Source of the DNA: Bradyrhizobium ivorense
GTDB lineage: Bacteria > Pseudomonadota > Alphaproteobacteria > Rhizobiales > Xanthobacteraceae
DNA length: 64,000 bases
Assembly: GCF_900696085.1 (NCBI RefSeq)
Contig: NZ_CAADFC020000011.1
Coordinates: 62,001-126,000, forward strand
Direction of reading: 5' to 3'
Shown here: piece by piece, positions 1 through 8,478 of the stretch
Position numbering within the stretch: the stretch's first letter is position 1
How the letters are laid out: each line of letters starts with the position of its first letter
Program-made: the position numbers and the translations under genes
The notes under the pieces: generated by a model
Seen by the model: the letters and a program-made list of their open reading frames with translations, nothing else
Database searches by the model: none
What the model was told of the DNA's origin: nothing

Positions 1-2108
1 TTGTAGTTCCGGAACGCGTCGAGCAGCTCCATTTTCGAGCGCGACGTCTCGATCGAGATGACATCGGCGTCCATTGCAGCAATCGCATCGATGATGTCGT
101 TGAATTCCGAGTAGCACATGTGGGTATGGATCTGGGTTTGATCGGCGACGCCCGATGAGCAGATGCGGAAGCAATCCCCGGCCCACTCGAGATAAGCCGT
201 CCACTCCGATCGACGCGGTGGCAATCCTTCGCGCAGTGCAGCCTCGTCGATCTGGATCATGGCCGCACCAGCATTTTCGAGATCGCCGACTTCGTCCCGG
301 ATCGCGAGCGCAATTTGACGACAGACCTCAGCTCGAGGAATATCATCGCGAACAAACGACCAGTTCAAGATCGTCGCTGGTCCGGTCAACATCGCCTTCA
401 TCGGCTTCTTGGTTAGTGATTGCGCGTACCGCCACCAATTCACGGTGATCGGCTTCGGCCGTGAGACGTCGCCAAACAAGATCGGCGGCCGGACACAGCG
501 CGAGCCATAGGATTGTACCCAGCCGTTTTTGGTAAATGCGAAGCCGGCGAGTTGTTCGCCGAAGTACTGCACCATGTCATTGCGCTCGAACTCGCCGTGC
601 ACGAGCACGTCCAGACCAATGTCCTCCTGCCAACGTACGGCACGCGCCGTCTCTTCCTTGAGGAACTTGTCGTATTGCCCGTCGCTCATCGCGCCTCGCG
701 CGTGTGCTGCGCGGGCATTACGGACCTCTGCAGTCTGCGGAAACGATCCGATCGTGGTGGTAGGAAACGCCGGTAGTTTGAAGCGCTTGCGTTGGATCTC
801 GGCACGACTGGCAAATGCACTGGCGCGCCGGCGCGTGGTCTGGTTGACCGCTCGCATGCGGGCCGCGACACTGGCATCTCGGATCTTTGGCGAAGTCCTA
901 CGGCTTGTGGTGACGCGCTCCGATTCCGCAAGGACGTCCGAAACCTTCTGATCACCCGCGAGAGCCCGCGCCAAGGTCGCAAGCTCGCGAATCTTCTGAA
1001 CGGAGAATGCAAGCCAACTCTTGACGTCTGAAGCGAGCTCCGTCTCGAGTTCAACATCGACCGGCACGTGAAGCAGCGAACAGGATGGGGCGATTTGTAT
1101 GCGATCCTTGCCGAGCTTCGCGATAGCGGGATCGAGCCGCTGGCGCAGTGCCGACAAATTCGTCCGCCACACATTGCGGCCGTCTATCGCGCCGAGTGAC
1201 ACGACCTGGTCACCTCGCCCGGCGGTAATGATCTGGTCCAATAACGCTGGCGCTCGAACCAGATCGACGTGCAGCCCGGCGACAGGTAGGCGCAAGGCGG
1301 TGGGAAGATTGTCGCCGAGGCTGCCGAAATAGCTGGCGACCATGATCTTGATGGCCGGCCCTTCCTTGGCGAGCCGGTCATAGGCATGTAGCAAGGATTT
1401 TTTTGCCCCCTCATCCAGATCAAGAACCAGGCAGGGCTCGTCGAACTGAACCCAATTTGCCCCGCGTTTGGTCAATTCCTGCAGAACCTCGATATAGACC
1501 GGTATCAGGTCATCCAATAGTGACAGTGGCTGGAACGCAGGATCAGCACTCTTGCCCAGCTTTAGAAATGTGACCGGGCCGATCAGGACAGGGCGAGTCT
1601 GAAAGCCAAGGGCCTTGGCTTCCTCATACTCCTCGATAGGCTTGCGAGAGGACAGCCTGAAAGTCTGTCCGCGGTGAAATTCCGGGACCATGTAGTGGTA
1701 GTTGGTGTCGAACCACTTGGTCATCTCCTGCGCGGGCGCGCCATCGCAGCGAGATCCGTGTCCGCAACTCGCGCCCCGGCTGTCGTATTGTGAACCGCGT
1801 GCCATGGCGAAATACGTCTTGAGGGAAACGGGCTCGGCTTTCGAGGCGTAGACTTCCGGAATGGCGCCGACCATGACACTGGTGTCGAGCACCTGATCGT
1901 ACAGCGAGAAGTCGTTTGACGGAATGACGGTGACGCCGAGGGACTTCTGGCGTGCCCAGTTGGCGGCACGCAGGCCGGCTGCGTCCTCGAGCAACTGCTG
2001 TTCGCTCATTCTTCCGGCCCAATAGCCTTCGAGCGCGAGTTTGAGCTCGCGTCTTGGACCGATGCGCGGCGTTCCGAGCGTGGCGACCGGAAGTGAGAGA
2101 AGAGACAT
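1..2108 (-). CDS. metE: Cobalamin-independent methionine synthase MetE (C-terminus beyond window)
   Basis: Methyl transfer from 5-methyltetrahydropteroyltri-glutamate to homocysteine, the last step of methionine synthesis, without B12. One open frame runs from the ATG at 2108 to the window edge (702 codons; the family is about 750-790 aa). Family signatures are seen: SNDFSLYDQVLDTS near residue 63, TKWFDTNYHYMVPEF near 130, FPTTTIGSFPQT opening the C-terminal half, and IHTHMCYSEF near residue 660 with the zinc-ligand His and Cys. The last Cys ligand lies outside the window. A short Cys-containing insertion precedes TKWFD. The gene is preceded by a cobalamin riboswitch, so it should be made when B12 is scarce. 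Function is certain from sequence; intactness of the missing end is unknown. Confidence 0.95.
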   Translation of the reverse strand, partial: MSLLSLPVATLGTPRIGPRRELKLALEGYWAGRMSEQQLLEDAAGLRAANWARQKSLGVTVIPSNDFSLYDQVLDTSVMVGAIPEVYASKAEPVSLKTYFAMARGSQYDSRGASCGHGSRCDGAPAQEMTKWFDTNYHYMVPEFHRGQTFRLSSRKPIEEYEEAKALGFQTRPVLIGPVTFLKLGKSADPAFQPLSLLDDLIPVYIEVLQELTKRGANWVQFDEPCLVLDLDEGAKKSLLHAYDRLAKEGPAIKIMVASYFGSLGDNLPTALRLPVAGLHVDLVRAPALLDQIITAGRGDQVVSLGAIDGRNVWRTNLSALRQRLDPAIAKLGKDRIQIAPSCSLLHVPVDVELETELASDVKSWLAFSVQKIRELATLARALAGDQKVSDVLAESERVTTSRRTSPKIRDASVAARMRAVNQTTRRRASAFASRAEIQRKRFKLPAFPTTTIGSFPQTAEVRNARAAHARGAMSDGQYDKFLKEETARAVRWQEDIGLDVLVHGEFERNDMVQYFGEQLAGFAFTKNGWVQSYGSRCVRPPILFGDVSRPKPITVNWWRYAQSLTKKPMKAMLTGPATILNWSFVRDDIPRAEVCRQIALAIRDEVGDLENAGAAMIQIDEAALREGLPPRRSEWTAYLEWAGDCFRICSSGVADQTQIHTHMCYSEFNDIIDAIAAMDADVISIETSRSKMELLDAFRNY

Positions 2109-2221
2109 AGCGCTAACCCCATGTTGGGGGCAAAGGCCATGGCGGACGCAGGCAGGAGAAGTCGCCCGAGCGACGGCTGCTTGGCGCACCACCGGGACAC
2201 CCCGCCCGTGGATGAATATAT

Positions 2222-2400
2222 TGTCGGGGCAGGTCTCCTGGCTCGCGGGTCGTTGCCGCTGTCCGGCCTTCCCGAAGCCGCGCGGGCTTCAGTGACTCTG
2301 TTGGACAGTGGCTCGCCGCTCACAGTTGCGGGGGCAGCGCCGGCATTGGCACCGGCTTCCCTCTTAGCTCCGGATCAAACGGAAACCGGAGAACCTCGAC
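2222..2400 (-). promoter_or_regulatory. Cobalamin (adenosylcobalamin) riboswitch upstream of metE
   Basis: Read on the minus strand, the leader contains the conserved B12-riboswitch elements in order: GGAGCTAAGAGGGAAGCCGG (about 2372-2353), GCTGCCCCCGCAACTGTGA (about 2338-2320), GCCACTG, GTCACTG, and the B12 box AGCCAGGAGACCTGCC (about 2244-2229). It lies 114 bp before the metE ATG in the same orientation. Known family behaviour is repression of the B12-independent isozyme when B12 is bound. Whether control is by termination or ribosome-site occlusion is not clear; no U-tract terminator is obvious between it and the start. Confidence 0.93.
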
Positions 2401-2866
2401 GACTTGGATTATCGGCAAGAGAACTCGGCCGTCAACCTCTCAAATTGGTGCTGCGACCTCTCTTACGCGAATGACGCTCCACGGCGACGTGGAAGCCACT
2501 CTCCAGTCATAGGATATCGGAATGACCATCTCGAAGTCGCCTTGGCGTCGGGCGGCGTGTCAGATCCGTGGAAGGGACGAATGCGGCCTGCACGATGAAG
2601 GTCACGGCGCCGAGCAGGACGCTTTTCATGCGGCCCGGCTTTCGAATGGTTCATAGAGCACGCATCGATGCGTCCTTGCTTCTCCACCAATAACCATGGA
2701 TCAGTGTCGGATAGGCGCAAAAGATATGCGCTAAATCCAGCAGCATGCTCAGCGAACATGTTGATTTGCGACCAGCCAATCCTGGTAGGCGTCACGCCGA
2801 CGTTTTTTGGTGATACTGGCTAAAACAAGCATATTCAATCACCACAACGAAAAAGAGAGCCTCGCA
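2401..2866. other. Gene-less stretch upstream of the riboswitch
   Basis: Nothing convincing is seen on either strand. A 110-codon minus-strand frame here has no recognisable family and no good ribosome site. The metE promoter should lie in its left part. Confidence 0.5.
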
Positions 2867-3013
2867 ATGAAAATGGCTGTTTGGAGTGCCCTCGACGTCT
2901 TTGCTGCTGCCGTCTTTACGATCGGTCTGTTCGGCTGGATGGCAAGACCAGTTATGAGTCGCCCCGTCAGACAGACGATCTCGAAAGTTTTGAGTAGTTC
3001 AAGCCGAAGCTAG
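2867..3013 (+). CDS. Possible small membrane protein (48 aa)
   Basis: An AAAGAGAG stretch lies just upstream of an ATG opening a 48-residue frame with one hydrophobic segment (AAAVFTIGLFGWMA, about residues 12-25), followed by a basic Ser-rich tail. An in-frame ATG 60 bp upstream is possible but lacks a ribosome site. The family is not recognised and the product is only suggested by the membrane segment. Confidence 0.35.
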   Translation: MKMAVWSALDVFAAAVFTIGLFGWMARPVMSRPVRQTISKVLSSSSRS

Positions 3014-3590
3014 CAAGACCTGAGGCTTTCCTCTCGCCGCTCGACACGACTGCGTGGAAGCGCGGGCCCTCTAATGTTGACTGCAGTGACGAGCAGGTCG
3101 ACGACAGGCCGATAACGTTGCGCGAGCGGGGAATGCCACCGTCTCGTCCGCCTGCTTGATCCGTGAAGTTCCTTACACGTCGTTTCCAAATCGCTCGCCG
3201 CTGAAGGGCGGCTTCGCGTCGTTGTGGCCGCAAAGTGCCAAGCACAACAGGCTGGCGCGCCCTCGGCGTTCGTAGCAGCGGCAACGACCCGGACCACACG
3301 GATCGATGGCGGCATACCTGCTCCCATTTGTCGTCAAGACTCCGGCAGCAAGGCATTCGCCCGCGCTATCGAAGATTCAGTGCGTGACAAGAATCATTCA
3401 CGGAAGTCGTGGCAAATAGGCTGAATGGCAACATTAAAACGTACCCGGGTCGGGAAGTCGACAAAGACGGCCCAAATCCGGTGCGAACTTCCGGCTATTG
3501 CCTGGCACGAACAATGCAAGTCCTCAGCATGTCCAGGCTTCTCCTCCTGGGCAGGTCCAGCATTGCAAATTGAGGCTTTGGCTGACCACT
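3014..3590. other. Gene-less stretch
   Basis: Only short frames with no recognisable family are seen on both strands. It ends at the large palindrome at 3591. Confidence 0.4.
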
Positions 3591-3675
3591 GAAGTTAGCG
3601 GCGCGTGACACCGAGGGTCGGCGCCTGCTCGCGCGGGACATCGGCAGGCGCCCGCGTCACGTTGCCGCTAACTTC
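3591..3675. repeat. 85-bp palindromic element with nested stems
   Basis: The outer arms GAAGTTAGCGGCGCGTGAC (3591-3609) and GTCACGTTGCCGCTAACTTC (3656-3675) are inverted copies with a 2-3 base difference. An inner pair GGCGCCTGC / GCAGGCGCC (3620-3628 and 3644-3652) nests inside. The whole segment can fold into one long stem-loop. It lies 81 bp before the secreted-protein gene at 3757. It could be a small MITE/REP-like element or a structured leader; no T-tract follows, so it is not a typical terminator. Confidence 0.75.
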
Positions 3676-3756
3676 TTGCAATCGCGCATAGCACGTTGAG
3701 GAGGATGTCCCGCTTTGGAATTGACGTGTGGATGATAACCAGATGAGCCGGCAGCA

Positions 3757-4584
3757 ATGAAGAAAACGTCTGGAAGGCGCGTACTTTGGCTCTGTATCGT
3801 TCGGTCGCTGCTCTGCCTGGCCGGGCTGGCGGCGACGAGCAACAATGTTCGCGCCAACGAACACGCGCTTGTCGAAAGGGTCAAGTCAACGTGGCGAGCG
3901 CAAGATGGTGAGACAATAGAACAAATTATTTCCAAGGTCTCGAAGGTGGCTCACTTCGTGCCTCGATCGTGGGGAGTCGCTGAAGGAATTGACGGAACAG
4001 AGTATGTCTATTTTTCATGGACCAGGCACCCGGACAATAGATCAGACGAACGGTATGCTATCACTTGGAAGATCGCGACCGACGGGACGATTAAACTTGC
4101 GTCGACATATGCAAAGCCGATTGAATTGGGCTGGCGCGCCTTGGCGCTCTCGCTGATCGCCAGTGAAGTCACAGATGGCGAAAGGGACGCAAATCTTCAC
4201 TTTCTGCATGATCCGGCCAACTTCAACTTCGTGACGACTGCGCAAGGCAAGCTCGGCAATCTTCTGCGACACGGCCGCTGCCATATCATTGAACCCGTTG
4301 CAGTGGATTACGTGTCGAAACCGAATGACAAGCCGAACGAGAAGGATGACCGGTGGCGCGTTCTGCTTTTGGTGAACTGCAAGATCCCAGGGCCCCATTA
4401 TTTTACCCACAACGGCGTCATCACTTTCGAGAAGAGCGAGGGACAAGATTGGGAGCCGCAATCTTTCTTTGCCAAGCGTATCGCGGCCTTTCCTCCAGGC
4501 TCTTGGTTCGATCGGATAGAGCCAAGTGAACGCGAAGCAATAGAGAGGGCGCGAAAGGCCTCGGCCAATGGTCGCACCGAGTAA
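3757..4584 (+). CDS. Secreted hypothetical protein (275 aa)
   Basis: Open frame of 275 codons with a clear Sec signal peptide: basic start MKKTSGRR, hydrophobic core VLWLCIVRSLLCLAGLAA, and a probable cleavage after VRANE near residue 34. The rest is soluble, with two Cys residues (GRCHI and VNCKI) that could form a disulfide in the periplasm. No catalytic motif is recognised. Base composition resembles the surrounding island. It is convergent with nothing and seems to be a single-gene unit behind the palindrome at 3591. I regard it as a real gene of unknown role because the signal peptide and frame length agree. Confidence 0.7.
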   Translation: MKKTSGRRVLWLCIVRSLLCLAGLAATSNNVRANEHALVERVKSTWRAQDGETIEQIISKVSKVAHFVPRSWGVAEGIDGTEYVYFSWTRHPDNRSDERYAITWKIATDGTIKLASTYAKPIELGWRALALSLIASEVTDGERDANLHFLHDPANFNFVTTAQGKLGNLLRHGRCHIIEPVAVDYVSKPNDKPNEKDDRWRVLLLVNCKIPGPHYFTHNGVITFEKSEGQDWEPQSFFAKRIAAFPPGSWFDRIEPSEREAIERARKASANGRTE

Positions 4585-5137
4585 GATCGCGGCGCAGCTC
4601 CTACACGCTGAGCGCCTCCGAGTAGCAGCAAAGCACACGCGCTCGGAAACGCTGACTTGTCCTGTTAGGTCTTTGCGACAGACCGCGAGCCTCTCGCAGC
4701 TTGTCATAGTGCAGCACCGTTGCTCTCGGCCCATTGCGAAGCATCGATGCGATGACTAGGCAACCGCGTGCCAGCTTACGAGAGCCGGTGCAGCCCTGCC
4801 CGCTCACATGCAGGAGCGGACGCCAATCTGCGACGCGGCTAGCTCTAGATCCATTCTTCAGGGCAATTGGCGTAGCAATGCTTACGGCCCAAGCTCTGAC
4901 CAGGCGTGCGCGCAGCGCATCGCCTCAACGGACAATGGCACCCGCAGGAGCGTGACGCCGAAGGCGGCACGCGGGACCGAGTGCAGCGACGAGACCGGTT
5001 AAAAGGGTACCCGGGAACGGGGCAGTGATAGCGACGCCGGCATACTTCATGGCGGCGGGCCCCTTTCCCGAGTACCCCCGGCGAGGAGCTCTGCAGCCGT
5101 GCTGCGATGGATCGACCGCAGAATTGAGATGGAGGAT
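4585..5137. other. Gene-less stretch
   Basis: No supportable gene. Two KpnI-like GGTACCCGGGA / CCCGAGTACCC blocks near 5007 and 5069 form an imperfect inverted repeat, but there is no T-tract and no adjoining transcript end that would make it a terminator. Confidence 0.35.
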
Positions 5138-5320
5138 CTAGATTTCCTCACGCGCATTCGTTTGCGCGTCGTAGATCCTGATCTGAAGCATGGGAAAGCG
5201 CTTCTTTAGCTCTTCCCCACCCGCCCGCGCGCCGTCTCTCGTTACAAATTCGGCTTTCAGCCGGCCGTCCACTTCAAGCCCGTAACAAGAAATCGGCAGT
5301 TCACGGCTGGCTGCAACCAT
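5138..5320 (-). CDS. Small conserved hypothetical protein (60 aa)
   Basis: Sixty residues beginning MVAASRELPISCYGLEVDG, preceded by GGGAATGAA as ribosome site. The pattern ELPI..YGLEVDGRLK.EF.T..GA...G.ELK.RFPMLQ.RIYDA is one I associate with short cytosolic Bradyrhizobium proteins of unknown role, which are repeated many times in those genomes. A longer frame extends upstream to 5503 but the extra residues look like random translation, so the internal ATG was chosen. No function can be assigned. Confidence 0.6.
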   Translation of the reverse strand: MVAASRELPISCYGLEVDGRLKAEFVTRDGARAGGEELKKRFPMLQIRIYDAQTNAREEI

Positions 5321-5878
5321 TTCATTCCCATTGTGTAGTGACGTGCTTGAGAACGATGTGTAGCGTGAGTCGCCCAAACCGCACCAGAGCAAGCTGCCTG
5401 AGTGCGATGACGCATGTTGTGGATTGATGCCTCGCACGGAGTCCGGGATGGGAATTCGTCCAAACAAGGCGGCACATGCACGATCAAGCCATCGGCTCGA
5501 CATAGCTGCCTTTCCAACTGCCCTGGGCCACGCGCACCTCGAGCTGAGCTTCGTGGTATGCGCCCTTCATGTTCGGACCAATTCAAGCAAGGCCGTTGCG
5601 CATGCAATTCAGCAAGATCTCGTCCGCGACCGACAGACTGTGACCGTGCCCGCCCTACCGGAGGTTGAGCGAGACACAGTTGATGGGCGCCAGGCGTCGC
5701 AAGAGATCATAGCGACATGGTCGCGGACGACCGTCGACGAAATATATTTCGCGGCACCAAGGCGACCGGGGCAGCTCTCTCTTACTTCTTGTTCGATGGC
5801 CGCCATGCAGTCGGTAAGCGTCGCGCCCCTGCTAGGGTACCTAAGTGTGGATACCTATATGCCCGAACAGAGGTACCC
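5321..5878. other. Gene-less stretch before vapBC
   Basis: Overlapping frames exist on both strands but none shows a recognisable family. An imperfect palindrome GGTACCTAAGTGTGGATACC (5836-5855) and GAGGTACCC just before the vapB start could be the autoregulatory operator of the toxin-antitoxin pair; this is inference from position. Confidence 0.35.
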
Positions 5879-6118
5879 ATGGCCTACAACATTAAAGACC
5901 GCGACACTGACCGGATCATTCGTGAACTTGCCGCCCTCAAAGGCAAGCCGATCCTCGATTGCATTCGCGAGGCTTGCGAACATGAAATTCAGCGTGAACG
6001 CCTAAAGACGCCGCTCTGGGAGCGGGTGCAACCGCTGCTCGACCGCATCGCCCGCGCTCCCAGAACCGGTCTGACCCCCGATAAGGCGTTTTTCGACAAT
6101 CTGTCCGGAGATGCCTGA
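5879..6118 (+). CDS. vapB: VapB-type antitoxin
   Basis: A 79-residue protein starting MAYNIKDRDTDRIIRELAALKGK, which matches the DNA-binding N-terminus of the Rv0623/VapB antitoxin family. The C-terminus (PRTGLTPDKAFFDNLSGDA) is the usual toxin-binding tail. AGAGG lies six bases before the ATG. A frame open 162 bp further upstream is rejected as a start because the ribosome site and the family both place the start at 5879. Its TGA overlaps the ATG of the toxin gene (TGATG), so the two are translationally coupled. It should neutralise VapC and repress its own promoter. Confidence 0.88.
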   Translation: MAYNIKDRDTDRIIRELAALKGKPILDCIREACEHEIQRERLKTPLWERVQPLLDRIARAPRTGLTPDKAFFDNLSGDA

Positions 6119-6520
6119 TGATGATCGATGCCTCGGCTCTGGTCGCAATCTTGCTACGCGAGCCCGACGCGGCTGAGCTCGTCATGGCAATTGCGGACGC
6201 CAAGGCGCCGTTCACCTCACCCATCGCGGTATACGAAACGATCTATGCTCTCATGCGCGTCAACGCATGGGGTGCGCCGGAAGCGGAGGCGGCAGTGCGA
6301 GAATTTCTCGACGCCGCATCCATCCGCGTGTGCGCGATTGCTGACGGCATGATATCGACCGCCGCCATGGCATTCGATCGGTTCGGAAAGGGGCGACATC
6401 CGGCTCAGCTCAATCTTGGCGACTGTTTCGCCTATGCCCGCCAAGACCCATCGCGCGCCACCGCTGCACAAGGGTGACGACTTTACGCGAACCGATCTCG
6501 AGCTGGTCCATAAAGGATAG
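6118..6520 (+). pseudogene. vapC: VapC PIN-domain toxin, frameshifted near its end
   Basis: The first 107 residues are a good PIN-domain ribonuclease, with acidic residues D4 (MMIDASAL), E40 (VYETIYAL) and D102 (LGDCFAYA). After GDCFAYA the frame changes and stops at 6477. The neighbouring frame continues the family ending, AKTHRAPPLHKGDDFTRTDLELVHKG, to the TAG at 6518-6520. A 2-base loss (or 1-base gain) near 6436-6442 explains this. The shifted product lacks the last conserved acid (GDDF), so the nuclease is probably weakened or dead, while the antitoxin is intact. The toxin would have cut RNA. Confidence 0.85.
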
Positions 6521-6632
6521 ACCGCTGGCAACGTCTGTACGATTATCCCGAATTCCTGCCCTGGCCCGAATTCGCGGCGCTGGTGAGTTTATCCAAAGTA
6601 TGTAGTTTTGGCTGCTATTGAACCTAATGTCG

Positions 6633-6913
6633 TCACGCCTTGCCGATCCACGATGGTTGATCCGCCATCGGAGAAAAGCGATAGTCGAGACCAACCGGTG
6701 CCAGCTTCAGAAGTCGCTCAGCAACCTCGTCCACCGCATCGTGCGTGTAGCCGGCGAAGATGATCTGGTCGAGCTTGCTTATTCCTGAATCGCGCTCCCA
6801 ATGTGAATGGCAAGGCCATGGGTCACGATCCACCAAGATGAGATCGCGTCGATGATGATACGGCGACCATCCGCGGTTTGGAGATAAGCACCAGTGCCAA
6901 GCGCGATCTTCAT
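6633..6913 (-). pseudogene. bioA: bioA remnant (adenosylmethionine-8-amino-7-oxononanoate aminotransferase)
   Basis: Two short frames on the minus strand together spell an early part of BioA: GAYLQTADGRRIIIDAISSWW..THG, then after a frameshift SKLDQIIFAGYTHDAVDEVAERLLKLAPVGLDY. The rest of the enzyme (about 420 aa in the family) is missing, including the PLP lysine. It lies in the same orientation as bioF and the bioD pieces, so it is the end of an old bioF-D-A operon. It cannot be functional. Confidence 0.82.
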
Positions 6914-7205
6914 CTTAAAGTGCATGTTGCGTGAACAAATACCGGATGAACGACCTCTTGCTTGGCATCATGGCTTCAAATCATCGGCGATGAAGGAGCC
7001 TTCAGATGTGGACAGCAACGTGCTCGTCGTGACCGGAGAAAGCGAAGGCTAACGTCCTAGCCAACGCACCCGCCCGATGTCATAAATTGCACTTCAGTTG
7101 CAGGCTTTCAGTCGCCACTGAATGCAACCCCAAGAATGCCGTTTTGGCGCTTTCACAGTGCCTCTATCAAGAGCAGCGAGTGCTTGATGGCACCCAGTAG
7201 CGTGC
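6914..7205. other. Decayed stretch between bioA and bioD remnants
   Basis: No gene seen. By position it belongs to the ruined biotin cluster, but I cannot recognise further BioA or BioD segments in it. Confidence 0.35.
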
Positions 7206-7331
7206 TCACGCAGAGCACGATGGAAAGCCGCTACCGCTCGAAGATGCCGGCGCAAGTGCACCGCAATTCAGCGGCACCATGAGCCCACCCGCTCCCTCGA
7301 TCACTAACGGTCGCGCCCCAATGTCTGGCAC
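7206..7331 (-). pseudogene. bioD: bioD 3' remnant (dethiobiotin synthetase)
   Basis: A minus-strand frame contains RPLVIEGAGGLMVPLN, the conserved ATP/substrate-binding segment in the middle of BioD. Flanking residues do not match the family, and the enzyme's P-loop is found 2.7 kb away next to bioF (10045-10104). The gene is therefore split and non-functional. Confidence 0.75.
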
Positions 7332-7568
7332 ATCGAAGAATCTACATCGAAAGATCGTACGGTGTACGATAGCGCTCGCGAACGCGCTGTAAGCCATGTT
7401 CATTTTGATTGCTTTCTCATTCCGGGAGCAGTCTGCTGGCTTTTCTGAATGCACCGACGCCGGCAAGTTCAACGCTGCGCCCGATAATCCTAGGTCACGG
7501 TGGGGTGTGCGCCTACTGAGAGAGACGGTCGAGGCCGGAAGCATACCGCAACTCACACAAGAAATCGC

Positions 7569-7599
7569 TTGAATCTCACGTTACGTCAGGCCGTAGGTT
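7569..7599 (+). promoter_or_regulatory. MerR-type promoter, copy 1
   Basis: TTGAAT, a 19-bp spacer CTCACGTTACGTCAGGCCG, then TAGGTT. The long 19-bp spacer with a partly palindromic centre (CTCACGTTACGTCAGG) is typical of promoters activated by MerR-family regulators. The same pattern recurs at 21057, 21549 and 59800. It points toward the nuclease/carbonic anhydrase genes, 150 bp downstream. Confidence 0.6.
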
Positions 7600-7748
7600 G
7601 GCAAACACAACCGAGCTTCCACTAACCAAACACCGAATGATGCAGCACAGACAAAATAACCGACACGGTGCGGTCAAGCAGTCGAATGCGGCGACGCCGG
7701 ATTGTACGTGTTTCTGAGCGCATGGACCAAGAGCGAAAGGCTGTCGGG

Positions 7749-8468
7749 ATGAAACGTCGCGCGATGATAACCGCATTGCTCGCTATCATCACATTTCCGG
7801 CTTGCGCGGCGAAACTCAGCGGCCCTCCGCGCATCGTCGACGGCAATACGATTGAGATCGAGCAAACCAAAATTCGGCTCTCGGGTATCGAGGCGCCAGA
7901 GACGGATCAAATCTGCCTCAACGCCCGAGGCCGGAAATGGGCTTGCGGCATAGCTGCTCGCGATGAGCTTATCAGGCATTCGAATGGACGAACGTGGGAT
8001 TGTCATACCACGGGGGTAGATGAGTACGGACGGTCACTCGGCAGCTGCTTCATCGCAGGCGAGGACGTGAACGCATGGATGATAAGCTCGGGCTGGGCAT
8101 TATCATCCTATCCTCACACCTACACTATCCATGAGGTTATAGCGGGCAATGCCTATGCGGGCCTATGGTCGGGGGCGTTCATCGCTCCTTGGGACTGGCG
8201 TCGCCGCAACAAGGGGACGATCGTCGTCGGCGCGAGCTCGATACCGATCGACGCTCAGGAGATCCTGCTCGGATCCGCTTTGCTATCCGACCCGCCGTCA
8301 CCCGAATGTCAGATAAAGGGCACCCTGGGCGGCGGGGGCGAGCGCATTTATCACATGCCCGGGCAACTCAGTTACGGACAGATCGATATGACGAAGAAGC
8401 CGGGTGATCGATGGTTCTGCAGCGAAGCGGAGGCTGAAGCCACTGGATGGCGTAAAGCGGCGCAATGA
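7749..8468 (+). CDS. Secreted thermonuclease-family (SNase-like) protein
   Basis: A 239-residue protein with an N-terminal export signal ending in a lipobox-like FPACA near residue 19, followed by the staphylococcal-nuclease fold signatures RIVDGNTIEI (28-37) and IRLSGIEAPE (42-51). The region EYGRSLGSCF resembles the usual D-x-Y-G-R segment of the family. It probably cuts or binds nucleic acid in the periplasm. The C-terminal 80 residues are outside the nuclease domain and unrecognised. In-frame upstream ATG codons (7668, 7722) only add a basic stretch; the start chosen gives a normal signal peptide. The carbonic anhydrase gene follows after 10 bp, so they are likely co-transcribed. Confidence 0.85.
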   Translation: MKRRAMITALLAIITFPACAAKLSGPPRIVDGNTIEIEQTKIRLSGIEAPETDQICLNARGRKWACGIAARDELIRHSNGRTWDCHTTGVDEYGRSLGSCFIAGEDVNAWMISSGWALSSYPHTYTIHEVIAGNAYAGLWSGAFIAPWDWRRRNKGTIVVGASSIPIDAQEILLGSALLSDPPSPECQIKGTLGGGGERIYHMPGQLSYGQIDMTKKPGDRWFCSEAEAEATGWRKAAQ

Positions 8469-8478
8469 GGCGATACAC

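Noticed and set aside
686..1174. 162-codon minus-strand frame
   Set aside because: Lies within metE in another frame; metE itself is open across it.
4042..4734. 230-codon minus-strand frame
   Set aside because: Antisense to the secreted-protein gene, which has a signal peptide; no family.
5424..6005. 193-codon plus-strand frame
   Set aside because: Overlaps vapB in another frame; vapB has the family match and ribosome site.
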